Source: an uncultured Clostridia bacterium (lineage in GTDB: Bacteria; Bacillota; Clostridia; Christensenellales; Borkfalkiaceae). From it: a DNA stretch of 64,000 nucleotides. Shown piece by piece: positions 31,732-40,190 of this stretch; position 1 is the first letter of the stretch, and each line of letters starts with the position of its first letter. Made by a program: the position numbers and the translations under genes. The notes below the pieces were generated by a model, which was given only the letters and a program-made list of their open reading frames with translations, ran no database searches and was not told the DNA's origin. The stretch is taken from assembly GCA_947627665.1 (NCBI GenBank), contig CANQWX010000003.1, forward strand, positions 57,743 to 121,742. Reading direction: 5' to 3'.

Positions 31732-33040
31732 AGTTTGCAAATTCGGCGGCACTTCGATGTCGGACGGAACCAACATCCGCCGCGTCGCCGAGATCTTTTG
31801 CTCCGATCCCGCGCGGCGCTATTTGGTGGTGTCCGCGCCCGGGAAACGCTTCGGCGGCGACGCCAAGATCACCGACCTGTTGTACGAAACGCACCGCGCC
31901 GTGGCGGAGGGACGGGAGCCTGTCATCTTCCGCAAGGTGAAGGAGCGCTTTTTTGGCATTGTGCGCGAACTTGGCATTTCCTTCGACATCGGGAGCGTGC
32001 TCGCGGAAACGGAGGAGGCGATCCTGCGCGAGCGGAGCGAAGAATTTACCGCCTCCCGCGGGGAGTATCTCATCGCGCGGGTGATGGCGGCGCTGCTCGG
32101 CGTTCCCTTCATCGACGCCAAGGACGTCGTGCGCTTCTCGGACGACGGCAGGCTCGACGCCGGAATGACCTTCTCTTTGACCGCGGAAGCGCTCAGGGGA
32201 AAGGAACGGGCGGTCGTCGCGGGCTTTTACGGCGCGGACGGCGCAGGAAAGATACACACCTTTTCCCGCGGGGGGAGCGACGTTTCGGGCGCCATCGTGG
32301 CGCGCGCCGCGGGGGCGGAGCTGTATGAAAACTGGACGGACGTGAGCGGCTTTCTCGCCTGCGATCCCCGCATCGTGGACAGCCCCGCCCACATCGCCTC
32401 TCTCTCCTACCGCGAACTGCGCGAGCTTTCGTATATGGGGGCGAACGTGCTGCACAGCGAGAGCATCTTCCCCGTGCGCGAGGCAAATATCCCCATTCTC
32501 ATCAAGAACACGTTCCGCCCGTCGGACGAGGGGACGCTCATCGTGCCCACGGCGGGCTACGTCCCTGCGGCGCGCCCCGTTACGGGCATCGCGGGGAAGA
32601 AGAACTTTGCGGTCATCTATATCGAAAAGTCCAACATGAACGGCGAGATCGGCTTTGCCCGCCGCATCCTCTCCGTCCTGGAGCGGCGGGGGATCAGCTT
32701 CGAGCACATGCCTTCGGGCATCGACACGATCTCCTTCGTCATCGACGAGGCGGAGCTGGGAGAGGGGACGCTGGAAACGCTCGAGCGGGAGATCTGCGAG
32801 GCGGTGCATCCCGATCTGTGCAAGACGCTCATCGACATCGCGCTCATCGCGGTGGTGGGGCACGGCATGAGCAAGACGGTCGGCACTTCGGCGCGGCTCT
32901 TCGACGCGATCGCCCGCGCGGGCGTCAACGTCCGCATGATCGACCAAGGCTCCTCCGAGCTAAACATCATCGTCGGGGTGGACAACGAAAATTACGAGCG
33001 CACGATGCGCGCCGTATACGACGAATTCTTTAAGAAATAA
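31724..33040 (+). CDS. Aspartate kinase
   Basis: Aspartokinase phosphorylates aspartate, the first step towards lysine, diaminopimelate, threonine and methionine. The 438-residue product is monofunctional: KFGGTSM at 6-12, the catalytic-domain GGSD block near 185 (SRGGSDVSGAIVA), and two C-terminal ACT domains (NMNGEIGFARRIL and TVGTSARLFDAIARAG regions) that normally give feedback control by amino acids. It could serve diaminopimelate supply to cell wall and dipicolinate in spores. It is the last gene of the operon. Confidence 0.92.
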   Translation: MIKVCKFGGTSMSDGTNIRRVAEIFCSDPARRYLVVSAPGKRFGGDAKITDLLYETHRAVAEGREPVIFRKVKERFFGIVRELGISFDIGSVLAETEEAILRERSEEFTASRGEYLIARVMAALLGVPFIDAKDVVRFSDDGRLDAGMTFSLTAEALRGKERAVVAGFYGADGAGKIHTFSRGGSDVSGAIVARAAGAELYENWTDVSGFLACDPRIVDSPAHIASLSYRELRELSYMGANVLHSESIFPVREANIPILIKNTFRPSDEGTLIVPTAGYVPAARPVTGIAGKKNFAVIYIEKSNMNGEIGFARRILSVLERRGISFEHMPSGIDTISFVIDEAELGEGTLETLEREICEAVHPDLCKTLIDIALIAVVGHGMSKTVGTSARLFDAIARAGVNVRMIDQGSSELNIIVGVDNENYERTMRAVYDEFFKK

Positions 33041-33046
33041 AAAAAC

Positions 33047-33077
33047 CGCCCGCCGCGCGATTCTCGCGCGGCGGGCG
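33047..33077. terminator. Terminator between aspartokinase and marR
   Basis: A 14-bp perfect stem (33047-33060 with 33064-33077). The A-run on its left gives a T-run for the minus strand, so it serves the marR gene best and probably both convergent units. Confidence 0.8.
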
Positions 33078-33086
33078 AATGACACG

Positions 33087-33527
33087 TCAGTCTTTGGGAT
33101 CGTGCAGGGGATCGGCGTCTACAATGCGCCCCGCAATGCGCACGAACGCGCGGGCGTCCTCCTCGCCGAGTATGCCGATCGCCGTGCGTGCGAGCGCGAG
33201 CGATTGCTCATGCACGTTCAGAAACACCTGAAGATTTTCCTCCACGGGGCGCACGAAGGTGGTGCGCTTGTCCGCGCCCTCCTGCCGCTCGAGCAGGTTC
33301 TTGCGCACGAGAGAGTCGATGGTGCGGTTGACGAGAGATTTGAGCATCTTCGTCTGCGCCACGATGCTCTTGAAGGACGTGAGGGCTTCTCCGTCCAGAT
33401 AGTGATGATAGACGATGTTCATCACGATCGCCTCGTTATAGTTCAGCCCCTGCGTGATGCGGTTGTTTTTCAGCACCCCCGTGAGCGCCACCCATGAGGT
33501 GATGAGCGATTCCTCCAACGGTTCCAT
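33087..33527 (-). CDS. MarR-family transcriptional regulator
   Basis: A 146-residue winged-helix protein: an N-terminal dimerisation helix, LNYNEAIVMNIVYHHY, the HTH around KSIVAQTKMLKSLVNRTIDSL, and the wing NLLERQEGADKRTTFV with the family's Asp-Lys-Arg tip. MarR proteins are usually repressors relieved by small ligands or oxidation; the target is unknown. The ATG at 33527 follows GAAGAGG. It is monocistronic. Confidence 0.9.
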   Translation of the reverse strand: MEPLEESLITSWVALTGVLKNNRITQGLNYNEAIVMNIVYHHYLDGEALTSFKSIVAQTKMLKSLVNRTIDSLVRKNLLERQEGADKRTTFVRPVEENLQVFLNVHEQSLALARTAIGILGEEDARAFVRIAGRIVDADPLHDPKD

Positions 33528-33557
33528 ATTTTGCCTCTTCTCTTTGCGGATATGGAT

Positions 33558-33586
33558 ATTATAAAAAAATCCGCGCAGAATGTCAA
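33558..33586 (-). promoter_or_regulatory. SigmaA promoter of marR
   Basis: Minus-strand TTGACA (33586-33581), 17 bases, TATAAT (33563-33558): perfect boxes. Confidence 0.85.
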
Positions 33587-33640
33587 GAAATGAAACGAAA
33601 TTTCCCCTTTTGCCGTGCGGAAGAGCCGCCGCGGCGGAAG

Positions 33641-33702
33641 TTATCAACATATCCACAGTGGGAATGTGGATAATTCCCGAGCTGTACACAGCCTGTGGAA
33701 AA
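33641..33702. promoter_or_regulatory. Cluster of DnaA-box-like sites
   Basis: Four 9-mers lie within 62 bases: TTATCAACA (33641-33649), ATATCCACA (33649-33657), TGTGGATAA (33665-33673, the exact consensus in reverse) and TGTGGAAAA (33694-33702, reverse). A further TGTACACA at 33683-33690 resembles the core. The sites sit upstream of the small gene at 33715. No dnaA, dnaN or long AT-rich unwinding element is present, so a replication origin is unlikely. Confidence 0.6.
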
Positions 33703-33714
33703 AGGAGCGCGCGG

Positions 33715-33918
33715 ATGTCGCAGTACGATCTGATGAAGCTGTTCGCACAATACGACGGGGAGATCTCCGAGGCGGATTTCACGCCCGCGGAGCTGGAGGA
33801 ATACCTGCGCTATGCGGAGGGCGCGGAGCAGCCGCTCTCCCCGCTGGAATGGAAGGCGCAATATTTCGACTATTACGACGATGTCAAGGACAAGTCCTTA
33901 AAAAAGCAGGATTGGTAG
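33715..33918 (+). CDS. Small acidic protein, unknown
   Basis: A 67-residue soluble protein, strongly acidic and rich in Tyr and Asp, with no signal or membrane segment and no recognised family. AAGGAG stands nine bases before the ATG, which makes it a credible gene. Its upstream region carries the DnaA-box cluster, so it may be expressed in step with replication; that is inference. Confidence 0.65.
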   Translation: MSQYDLMKLFAQYDGEISEADFTPAELEEYLRYAEGAEQPLSPLEWKAQYFDYYDDVKDKSLKKQDW

Positions 33919-33928
33919 GCTCCGTACG

Positions 33929-34138
33929 TCACGAAAGGGGTTTGGTCGGGCGGAAGGCAACGAGCCAGAAGAAAAGCCAAAGCGCGCCGACTCCCGCAAG
34001 GGAGAGGAGCGCGCGGTAGACGGTGTAATGATTTGCACACAAAAAGAGCAACAGGTCGAACCCCGAGAGCGCGTAGACTGCGGCGAATACGCCGAAGGCG
34101 ATGAGAATGCCGCAACAGATGAGAGTAGTGAGCTTCAT
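33929..34138 (-). CDS. Small two-helix membrane protein
   Basis: A 69-residue protein with two hydrophobic segments (about 5-30 and 40-60) and no recognised family. It is the last of three minus-strand genes, 29 bases after the permuted papain-like gene. No clear ribosome-binding site precedes the ATG at 34138, so confidence is moderate. Confidence 0.5.
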   Translation of the reverse strand: MKLTTLICCGILIAFGVFAAVYALSGFDLLLFLCANHYTVYRALLSLAGVGALWLFFWLVAFRPTKPLS

Positions 34139-34167
34139 ACCGTGCAGTATGTGCGCGGGGAGGGGAG

Positions 34168-34830
34168 CTATGCGTGCGGCGGCGCCGCTTTTTTCTTTTC
34201 TCTGCGGCGGACGCGGTTTTTGAGCATCCTGCGGAACTGCTTCACCGAGAGGCGTAGCCCGCGGAAGAAGGGGACGTGCTCGGTATAAGTTTCGTCCACG
34301 GTGGGGGTGCCTTCGGGGAATTCCCCGCGGAAGATCTCCTGCTCCTTCATAAGGCGGTAGAGCTGTTCGGCGGAATAGACGGGTTTGCGGGGAGGGCAGC
34401 CCGCAAGCGTGAGCATCTCCGCAATGAATTCCACACAGGTATAGGCGTCGCGCACGGCGACCTTTTTTTTGCAGGGAACGAGCGCGGCGGACAGCATATT
34501 GTAAAGATAGCGGTCTTGTTCGGCGCGCATATGGCCGATCCTTTCCCGCACCCGCGCGACGCCCTCCCGCCCCGCGTCCACGGCGCAGACGGCGATCTTT
34601 GCCGCCCGCTTTTTCATGCGGTAGCGCTCCGCGCCCTCGTGGACGAAACCGCCGCAGAAGGGGGTCTCCAATTGGAGCCGCGCGAAGGAGAACAGTTCGG
34701 GGAGCGACGGGTCGAAGGCGAGAGATACATGGTTAAATTCTCCGTGTGTGAAGAAGCGGATGAACCGCCCCATTTTATACGGAGTGCCTGAAAAGACGAT
34801 ATAAAGCCGTGTGCCGTTTTCCTCAGCCAT
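34168..34830 (-). CDS. Permuted NlpC/P60-like (YiiX-type) cysteine peptidase homologue
   Basis: A 220-residue protein without signal peptide. The order of active-site motifs is that of the circularly permuted papain-like proteins: a His motif near the N-terminus (GEFNHVSLAF, His34) and the Cys motif late (DAYTCVEFIAEML, Cys132). Members of this fold act as amidases, peptidases or acyltransferases. Its substrate is unknown and activity is inferred from the conserved pair. The ATG at 34830 lies two bases past the stop codon of the 85-residue gene, so the two are co-translated. The C-terminus is Lys/Arg-rich. Confidence 0.65.
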   Translation of the reverse strand: MAEENGTRLYIVFSGTPYKMGRFIRFFTHGEFNHVSLAFDPSLPELFSFARLQLETPFCGGFVHEGAERYRMKKRAAKIAVCAVDAGREGVARVRERIGHMRAEQDRYLYNMLSAALVPCKKKVAVRDAYTCVEFIAEMLTLAGCPPRKPVYSAEQLYRLMKEQEIFRGEFPEGTPTVDETYTEHVPFFRGLRLSVKQFRRMLKNRVRRREKKKAAPPHA

Positions 34831-34832
34831 AC

Positions 34833-35090
34833 TCAACCGATATTTTCGAGCACCAATCTGTCGAAGGGGACCGCTTCCATAAAATCGGCGGGGCGGAACA
34901 CAACGTGGCGGAACTTCGCATACTGAAAGAGATGCGGTTTCAAAAGGACGGGCGTGGGGACGTCCAATTGGCCGCAGATCTCCGCAAGATAGCGGAAAAA
35001 ATCGGCGTAAGTGAACTTTTCCTCGCGCTCGTAGGTCGTCTGCCCGATGATGTGTCCTTCCTTCAACACTTTTGCCCAGATGCGGAACAT
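34833..35090 (-). CDS. Conserved hypothetical protein, 85 residues
   Basis: A small soluble protein with alternating hydrophobic strands and helices and no motif I can name. It heads a minus-strand unit with the permuted papain-like gene and the membrane protein. A strong promoter lies so close (six bases from -10 box to ATG) that its message should be leaderless, which explains the missing Shine-Dalgarno. Confidence 0.65.
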   Translation of the reverse strand: MFRIWAKVLKEGHIIGQTTYEREEKFTYADFFRYLAEICGQLDVPTPVLLKPHLFQYAKFRHVVFRPADFMEAVPFDRLVLENIG

Positions 35091-35096
35091 GGCTCT

Positions 35097-35125
35097 ATTT
35101 TACCCGCTTTTTTGCAAAATTGCAA
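35097..35125 (-). promoter_or_regulatory. SigmaA promoter for leaderless 85-residue gene
   Basis: Minus-strand TTGCAA (35125-35120), 17 bases, TAAAAT (35102-35097), then six bases to the ATG at 35090. Confidence 0.65.
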
Positions 35126-35165
35126 CGCATTTTCGATAATTTTTCGAGAGGTACGGGCAAGTCGG

Positions 35166-35194
35166 TTGACAAAGCGCCTTAAAAAGGATATAAT
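35166..35194 (+). promoter_or_regulatory. SigmaA promoter of greA-lysS
   Basis: TTGACA (35166-35171), 17 bases, TATAAT (35189-35194): both boxes match consensus. The leader to greA is about 100 bases; I see no riboswitch or T-box in it. Confidence 0.85.
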
Positions 35195-35301
35195 AAGCAT
35201 CGGATCGGAAGGATGCCGTGGTTTCCGCTGTGGGGAGATCACGGTCGTCTTATAAAATAACGCGCCGCGAAAACAGAGGCGCAAAGGGGTTCAAAAAGAT
35301 C

Positions 35302-35772
35302 ATGGCAGAACAGTTTTACATGACGCAAGAGGGCTACGAGGCGGCCAAAAAGGAGCTTGAGTATCTTCAAACGGTCAAGCGCAAGGAGATCGTAGACCGC
35401 ATCGCCGAGGCGCGCAGCCACGGCGACCTTTCGGAGAACGCCGAATACGACGCCGCCCGCAACGAACAGGCGGCCAACGAGGGCGAGATCGCCGAGCTTG
35501 AGTACAAGGTCAAAAACGCCGTCATCATCGAGGAAACGGACGACAATTCCGTCGTGCACATCGGCTCCACCGTCACGGTTTGGGACGCCGACCTCGGGGA
35601 GGAGGTCGTATATACCATCATGGGCACCACCGAGGTGGACCCCATGAACAATATCATCTCCAACGAGTCCCCCGTGGGCGCGGCGCTCCTCCGCCACAAG
35701 AAGGGCGACAAAGTCACGGTCAAGGCGCCCAACAACTTCGAATACCAGCTCACCATCCGCAAGATCGACTGA
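35302..35772 (+). CDS. greA: Transcription elongation factor GreA
   Basis: GreA rescues backtracked RNA polymerase by stimulating cleavage of the nascent RNA. The 156-residue product has the long N-terminal coiled coil (about 8-75) with the tip motif HGDLSENAEYDAAR carrying the acidic residues that act in the polymerase channel, and the C-terminal FKBP-like domain (SPVGAALLRHKKGD). Length is normal. lysS follows after 11 bases, a pairing common in Firmicutes. Confidence 0.95.
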   Translation: MAEQFYMTQEGYEAAKKELEYLQTVKRKEIVDRIAEARSHGDLSENAEYDAARNEQAANEGEIAELEYKVKNAVIIEETDDNSVVHIGSTVTVWDADLGEEVVYTIMGTTEVDPMNNIISNESPVGAALLRHKKGDKVTVKAPNNFEYQLTIRKID

Positions 35773-35783
35773 GGAAAACGATT

Positions 35784-37271
35784 ATGGAAGAAAAAAATCT
35801 CCCCGCCGAGGAAGAACTGCACGAGCAGGCGCGCATTCGGCGGGAAAAGCTCGAAAAGCTCGTTTCGGAGGGGAACGATCCCTACCGTAAGACATCTTAT
35901 CGCGTCACGGCGCACTCTCTCGAGGTCAAGGAGAAGTTCGAAGCGCTGGAAGGGCAGACGGTTTCCGTTGCGGGGCGGCTGATGTCCCGCCGCATCATGG
36001 GCAAGGCGTCCTTCTCGCATATCTCCGACCGCGACGGCCTGTTGCAGGTCTATATCACCCGCCAGGACGTGGGGGAGGACGTTTACGCCGCCTATAAAAA
36101 AGACTTCGACATCGGCGACATCGTGGGGATCGAGGGCTTTGTGTTCAAGACGCAGACGGGGGAAGTCACCGTCCATGCGACCCGCATCGAGCTGCTCTCC
36201 AAGGCGCTTCTGCCCCTGCCCGAAAAGTACAACGGGCTGCAAAACATGGACATGAAGTACCGCCTCAGGCACGTCGACCTCATCATGAACCAGGACGTGC
36301 GCGAAACGTTCTTCAAACGGGCGAAGATCATCAAGGCGATCCGCGATTTCCTCGACGATAAGGGCTTTCTGGAGGCGGATACCCCCATTTTGCTCCCCCT
36401 CGAGATCGGCGCCGACGCCCGTCCCTTCAAGACCCACCACAACGCGCTCGACCTCGATATGTATCTGCGCATCGAAACGGAGCTTTACTTAAAGCGGCTC
36501 ATCGTGGGCGGCTTTGAAAAAGTGTACGAGATGGGGCGCATCTTCCGCAACGAGGGCATGGACGCCAAGCACAATCCCGAGTTCACCACGGTGGAGATCT
36601 ATCAGGCCTATGCGGACTATCACGAGGTGATGGACTTCGTGGAGGAACTTTACCGCCATGTCGCCTTAAAGGCGTGCGGCACCTTGCAGATCGCATACCG
36701 CGGCGTGGAGCTTGACTTTTCCAAGTGGGAAAGGCTGACCATGACGGAGGCGGTGAAAAAGTATTCGGGCGTGGACTTTGCGCAGATCTCTTCGGACGAA
36801 GAGGCGCAGGCGATCGCCGCCGAAAAGGGCGTGGAATACGAAAAGGACAAGAATACGCGGGGGCATATCCTGGCGGAATTTTTCGACGCCTTCGTGGAGG
36901 ACAAGCTCCTCCAGCCCACCTTTATCTACGATTATCCCGTGGAGATCTCGCCCCTTGCCAAGCGCAAGCCCGAGGACCCCGCGATGTGCGAACGGTTCGA
37001 ATATTTCATGATGGGCATGGAGATGGGCAACGCCTTCTCCGAACTCAACGACCCCATCGACCAGAAGAAGCGCATGGAGGAGCAGGTGCGCCGCAAACGG
37101 GCGCAGGGCACGAATGCGCAGGTGGACGAGGACTTCATCGACGCGCTCGAGCACGGCATGCCGCCCACAGGCGGGCTGGGGCTTGGCGTAGACCGTTTGG
37201 TGATGTTGCTCACCGACAGCCCCACCATCCGCGACGTGTTGCTCTTCCCGACGATGAAGCCCAAAAAATAA
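35784..37271 (+). CDS. lysS: Lysyl-tRNA synthetase, class II
   Basis: Charges tRNA-Lys. The 495-residue product has the N-terminal OB-fold anticodon-binding domain (about 55-145) and the class II core: motif 2 FEKVYEMGRIFRNEGMD, then HNPEFTTVEIYQAYADY, and motif 3 GLGLGVDRLVML near the C-terminus. The run DPYRKTSY near residue 32 begins the conserved part. It shares the strong greA promoter. Confidence 0.95.
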   Translation: MEEKNLPAEEELHEQARIRREKLEKLVSEGNDPYRKTSYRVTAHSLEVKEKFEALEGQTVSVAGRLMSRRIMGKASFSHISDRDGLLQVYITRQDVGEDVYAAYKKDFDIGDIVGIEGFVFKTQTGEVTVHATRIELLSKALLPLPEKYNGLQNMDMKYRLRHVDLIMNQDVRETFFKRAKIIKAIRDFLDDKGFLEADTPILLPLEIGADARPFKTHHNALDLDMYLRIETELYLKRLIVGGFEKVYEMGRIFRNEGMDAKHNPEFTTVEIYQAYADYHEVMDFVEELYRHVALKACGTLQIAYRGVELDFSKWERLTMTEAVKKYSGVDFAQISSDEEAQAIAAEKGVEYEKDKNTRGHILAEFFDAFVEDKLLQPTFIYDYPVEISPLAKRKPEDPAMCERFEYFMMGMEMGNAFSELNDPIDQKKRMEEQVRRKRAQGTNAQVDEDFIDALEHGMPPTGGLGLGVDRLVMLLTDSPTIRDVLLFPTMKPKK

Positions 37272-37321
37272 CGCTGCGGACCCGCCGTTTTGCAAAAAAG
37301 TTCTGGCTTTAAGGACGTTGC

Positions 37322-38245
37322 ATGGATGCTCGTATCACAAAATCGAGGCTCGCCAATCTGCTATCTTACGATTGGTTGAAGATCGCCGCGGTGATCCTGG
37401 CGGCGGTCGTCGCCATCTGCGTCTTTTTTACGATGGTGCAAACGCGTCCCGGGAAATATCATGTCTTTACGGTGTTCGGTTACAGCGGCCTCGTGGCGGG
37501 CGAGGGCGCGCAGGATTTTTTGGAGTACTTGCAGCGGGACGTCTTTTCCTACGACGTCTTGGAGGTGGAGCAGGAGGCGTTCGGCGAGAGCCGCTATTCG
37601 GATACCGTCCTGATGGCGCGGCGCACCACCGAGCAGGGGAACGTGATGCTCACGAGCACCAACCCCATCGACCCCGAGGACCCCTCCATCACCGTACTTT
37701 CACAGCTCCTCGGCGGGGAGAACCACACCATCGCGCTCGATCTCGACGTCTATTTCGAGGACTGTAAACAATACCTCGTCCGCTTTTTCGGGGAGGATTG
37801 GGAAAACGGTCCGCTCATCGCCGCCGAGGCGGAGGCGTGCTTTCTGCGGCGCAACGGCAAGGATCGCCGTTTCCGCTCCGAAGCAAAGAGGGCGGAGGGC
37901 ATCCGCGCGGAGTATGAGCGCCTCGAGCAGCTCCGCCGCGACTATCGGTTCGTCATGGCGCAGGTGGAGAGCGGCGCGCTGCCTCTTCTCGACGTGGAGG
38001 ATGAAAACGGCGTGCCCCGCCATAAGGCGCTGGGGCTTGGCGGGCTGGCGGGGCTTCGCAAATATTTTTACTATACAAGCACAACGTCGGAAGAGGGCGC
38101 CGAGGGGAGGAACACGGAAAACATCTGCATCTTCCTCTTCAAGAACGACGACGACGCGGGCGTTCCCGCCGAAAAGGTGGAAAACGATCTCCGCTACGAG
38201 ACGGTATCCTATCTGCGCGCCCTCGTGGAGCGCTTCGGAACATGA
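37322..38245 (+). CDS. Membrane-anchored protein, unknown
   Basis: A 307-residue protein with one transmembrane segment at about 21-41 (LKIAAVILAAVVAICVFF) and a mostly acidic extracytoplasmic domain; a charged helix lies at about 185-215. No family is recognised. It ends with a four-base overlap onto the decarboxylase-like gene, tying it to the following run of genes. There is a 50-base gap after lysS. Confidence 0.7.
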   Translation: MDARITKSRLANLLSYDWLKIAAVILAAVVAICVFFTMVQTRPGKYHVFTVFGYSGLVAGEGAQDFLEYLQRDVFSYDVLEVEQEAFGESRYSDTVLMARRTTEQGNVMLTSTNPIDPEDPSITVLSQLLGGENHTIALDLDVYFEDCKQYLVRFFGEDWENGPLIAAEAEACFLRRNGKDRRFRSEAKRAEGIRAEYERLEQLRRDYRFVMAQVESGALPLLDVEDENGVPRHKALGLGGLAGLRKYFYYTSTTSEEGAEGRNTENICIFLFKNDDDAGVPAEKVENDLRYETVSYLRALVERFGT

Positions 38246-39291
38246 AAGAGCGCCTTTGGATCGCCGAGATGCTCCATAGCCAAAAGCGGCACATCTCCTT
38301 TCATACGCCGGGCCATAAGCGCGCGGGCTTGGACATCACCGAGCTGAGCTATTCCGATTGCCTGCTCTCCCCCCGCGGCGTGCTGAAAGCGGCGCAGGAG
38401 GACATCGCCCGCATTTTGGGGGCGGAACGCAGTTTTATTCTGACGGACGGCAGCACTTCGGGCGTGTTCTCCATGCTATGGTGCCTGAAAGCGGCGGGGA
38501 AGCGCTCGGTCGCGGCGCCCGTCTTTTCCCATCCGAGCGTGTGGCACGCCTGCGAGGCGTTTGGGTTGAAGGTGGTGACGGTCGCGGAAGAAACGCGCTT
38601 CGGCATTCCTTTGCAACCCACCCTTGCGGCGGCGGAGAAGGCGCTTGCGGCGGCGGACGCCCTGCTCCTGACTTCCCCCGACTATTACGGCAATATCCCC
38701 GCGCTTGCCTCTCTTTCCGCCCTCTGCCGCGCGGAGGGGAAACCTCTTCTGGTCGACGGCGCCCACGGCGGGCATCTGCACTTTTCGCGGGAACGCTATG
38801 CGGGAAGCTACGCCGATCTCTGGGTGGACGGCGTGCACAAGTCGCTGCCCGCGCTCACGCAGGGAGCGGTCGTTTCCGCACGGCGGGAGTGGGCGGACGC
38901 GCTCGGGGAGGCGGTCGTGCGTTTCCGCACGAGTTCGCCCTCCTATCCCATCATGGCGAGCGTGGAATACGCCGTGAAGTTCCCCCGCAACCAAGCGATC
39001 GAAGAGGCGGCGGAAGCCTTCAAATCGCAATACGGTTGCGTAAAAAACGACGATTGGACGAAGGTCCTCGTTCCGTTCGGGGACCGTTGCGCACAGGCGC
39101 AGGCGTATCTGGAAGCGCACGGGGTATATCCCGAGTTCAACGACGGAAACTATCTGTTGTTCTACCTCTCTCCCCGCACTTCGGCGGGAGAGCTTAAAAA
39201 GCTGGGCGGGCTTCTCCGGCGGCTGCCCCGCGGCCGTGTGGCGGAGGATGCGCCCGCAGGCGCGATCCCAATGTATCGGGAGGTAACATGA
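38242..39291 (+). CDS. Orn/Lys/Arg decarboxylase-like PLP enzyme, short form
   Basis: A fold-type I PLP enzyme of 349 residues: HTPGHKR at 21-27, DGAHGGH (Asp172) and the PLP lysine Lys200 in VDGVHKSLPALTQGA. It matches the Orn/Lys/Arg decarboxylase family seen as yaaO in Bacillus upstream of tmk and holB. The usual C-terminal domain is largely missing (family members exceed 450 residues), so the reaction is uncertain. It overlaps the genes on both sides by four bases. tmk, which normally lies between, is absent. Confidence 0.8.
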   Translation: MKERLWIAEMLHSQKRHISFHTPGHKRAGLDITELSYSDCLLSPRGVLKAAQEDIARILGAERSFILTDGSTSGVFSMLWCLKAAGKRSVAAPVFSHPSVWHACEAFGLKVVTVAEETRFGIPLQPTLAAAEKALAAADALLLTSPDYYGNIPALASLSALCRAEGKPLLVDGAHGGHLHFSRERYAGSYADLWVDGVHKSLPALTQGAVVSARREWADALGEAVVRFRTSSPSYPIMASVEYAVKFPRNQAIEEAAEAFKSQYGCVKNDDWTKVLVPFGDRCAQAQAYLEAHGVYPEFNDGNYLLFYLSPRTSAGELKKLGGLLRRLPRGRVAEDAPAGAIPMYREVT

Positions 39292-40190
39292 GGCAGCTGC
39301 TCCGCACGACAACCGCATACCGGGCGATGGCGCAGGGCGATCTGCGGACGGTGCTCGTGCTCTTTCCCGACGGAAAGTATCTGCGCATGCTGCTCAAAGA
39401 GTGCGCCAAGCGCTTTTTCGGCGCGGAGGACGGTTCCCGCACCGCGGCGCTCATCGAAAAAGAGGCGTTCTCCGACTGCCCGATCTTTCCCGCGGAGGGC
39501 GGCAAGCTAACCGCGGACGACTGCGGCCGCATCGTCGAGGAGAGCCTCCTCGCCCCCGTCGAGGGGGAGAAAAAGCTGTTCGTGCTCGACGCGTTCCACC
39601 AGGCGCCCGCACTCGTGCAGAACAAGCTGCTCAAAATATTGGAAGAGCCGCCGAAGGGCGTCTATTTCCTGCTCGGGGCGGAAGCGGAATTTTCGGTGCT
39701 CCCCACCGTGCTTTCCCGCACGGTCAGATTTTCCGTCCCTCCCTTTTCGGAGGAACAGATCGCGGAGGCGCTCGCGCGCAAATATCCCGGGGAGGAGGTC
39801 GCCCGCGCGGCGGGCGCAAGCGGCGGCGTCTTTTCCGTGGGGGAGAGCCTGCTGCTCGGCGGCGGGGAGATGTTCGCCCTGGCGCGGCAGTTCCTCTCGC
39901 TCCAAGACACGGAACTTTTCTGCCGTGCGATGGGGGAGAGAAAGGAAAAGAGGGAATTTTTCGCCGTCTTGAAGAGCCTTTTAAGAGATATGCTCATGCA
40001 GGCGGCGGGGCAGACGCAGTATGTGCGCTCGCCCGAACTTTGCGAGGGCTATCCGCTGGGAGCGATCATCGCGGCGCTCGCGCTCGTGGGCGAGGCGGAG
40101 AAACAGATACAATTCAACGCAAATTTCGCAAGCTGTCTTTATACGCTTGCGCTCGGCATCAAAGAGGAGAAGGAAAAGTGGCAAAGGTAG
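39288..40190 (+). CDS. holB: DNA polymerase III subunit delta'
   Basis: The 300-residue product is the stator subunit of the clamp loader. It resembles a AAA+ domain lacking Walker A, as expected for delta': KKLFVLDAFHQAPALVQNKLLKILEEPPKG is the recognisable core and LSRTVRF the sensor 1 region. The C-terminal collar helices are present. Position before ricT is the standard Firmicutes order. Confidence 0.9.
   Translation: MRQLLRTTTAYRAMAQGDLRTVLVLFPDGKYLRMLLKECAKRFFGAEDGSRTAALIEKEAFSDCPIFPAEGGKLTADDCGRIVEESLLAPVEGEKKLFVLDAFHQAPALVQNKLLKILEEPPKGVYFLLGAEAEFSVLPTVLSRTVRFSVPPFSEEQIAEALARKYPGEEVARAAGASGGVFSVGESLLLGGGEMFALARQFLSLQDTELFCRAMGERKEKREFFAVLKSLLRDMLMQAAGQTQYVRSPELCEGYPLGAIIAALALVGEAEKQIQFNANFASCLYTLALGIKEEKEKWQR

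Noticed and set aside
33641..33702. Replication origin
   Set aside because: DnaA-box-like sites are present, but there is no dnaA, dnaN or extended AT-rich element.
35195..35301. Riboswitch or T-box in the 100-base greA leader
   Set aside because: No T-box sequence, specifier stem or terminator alternative could be found by eye.
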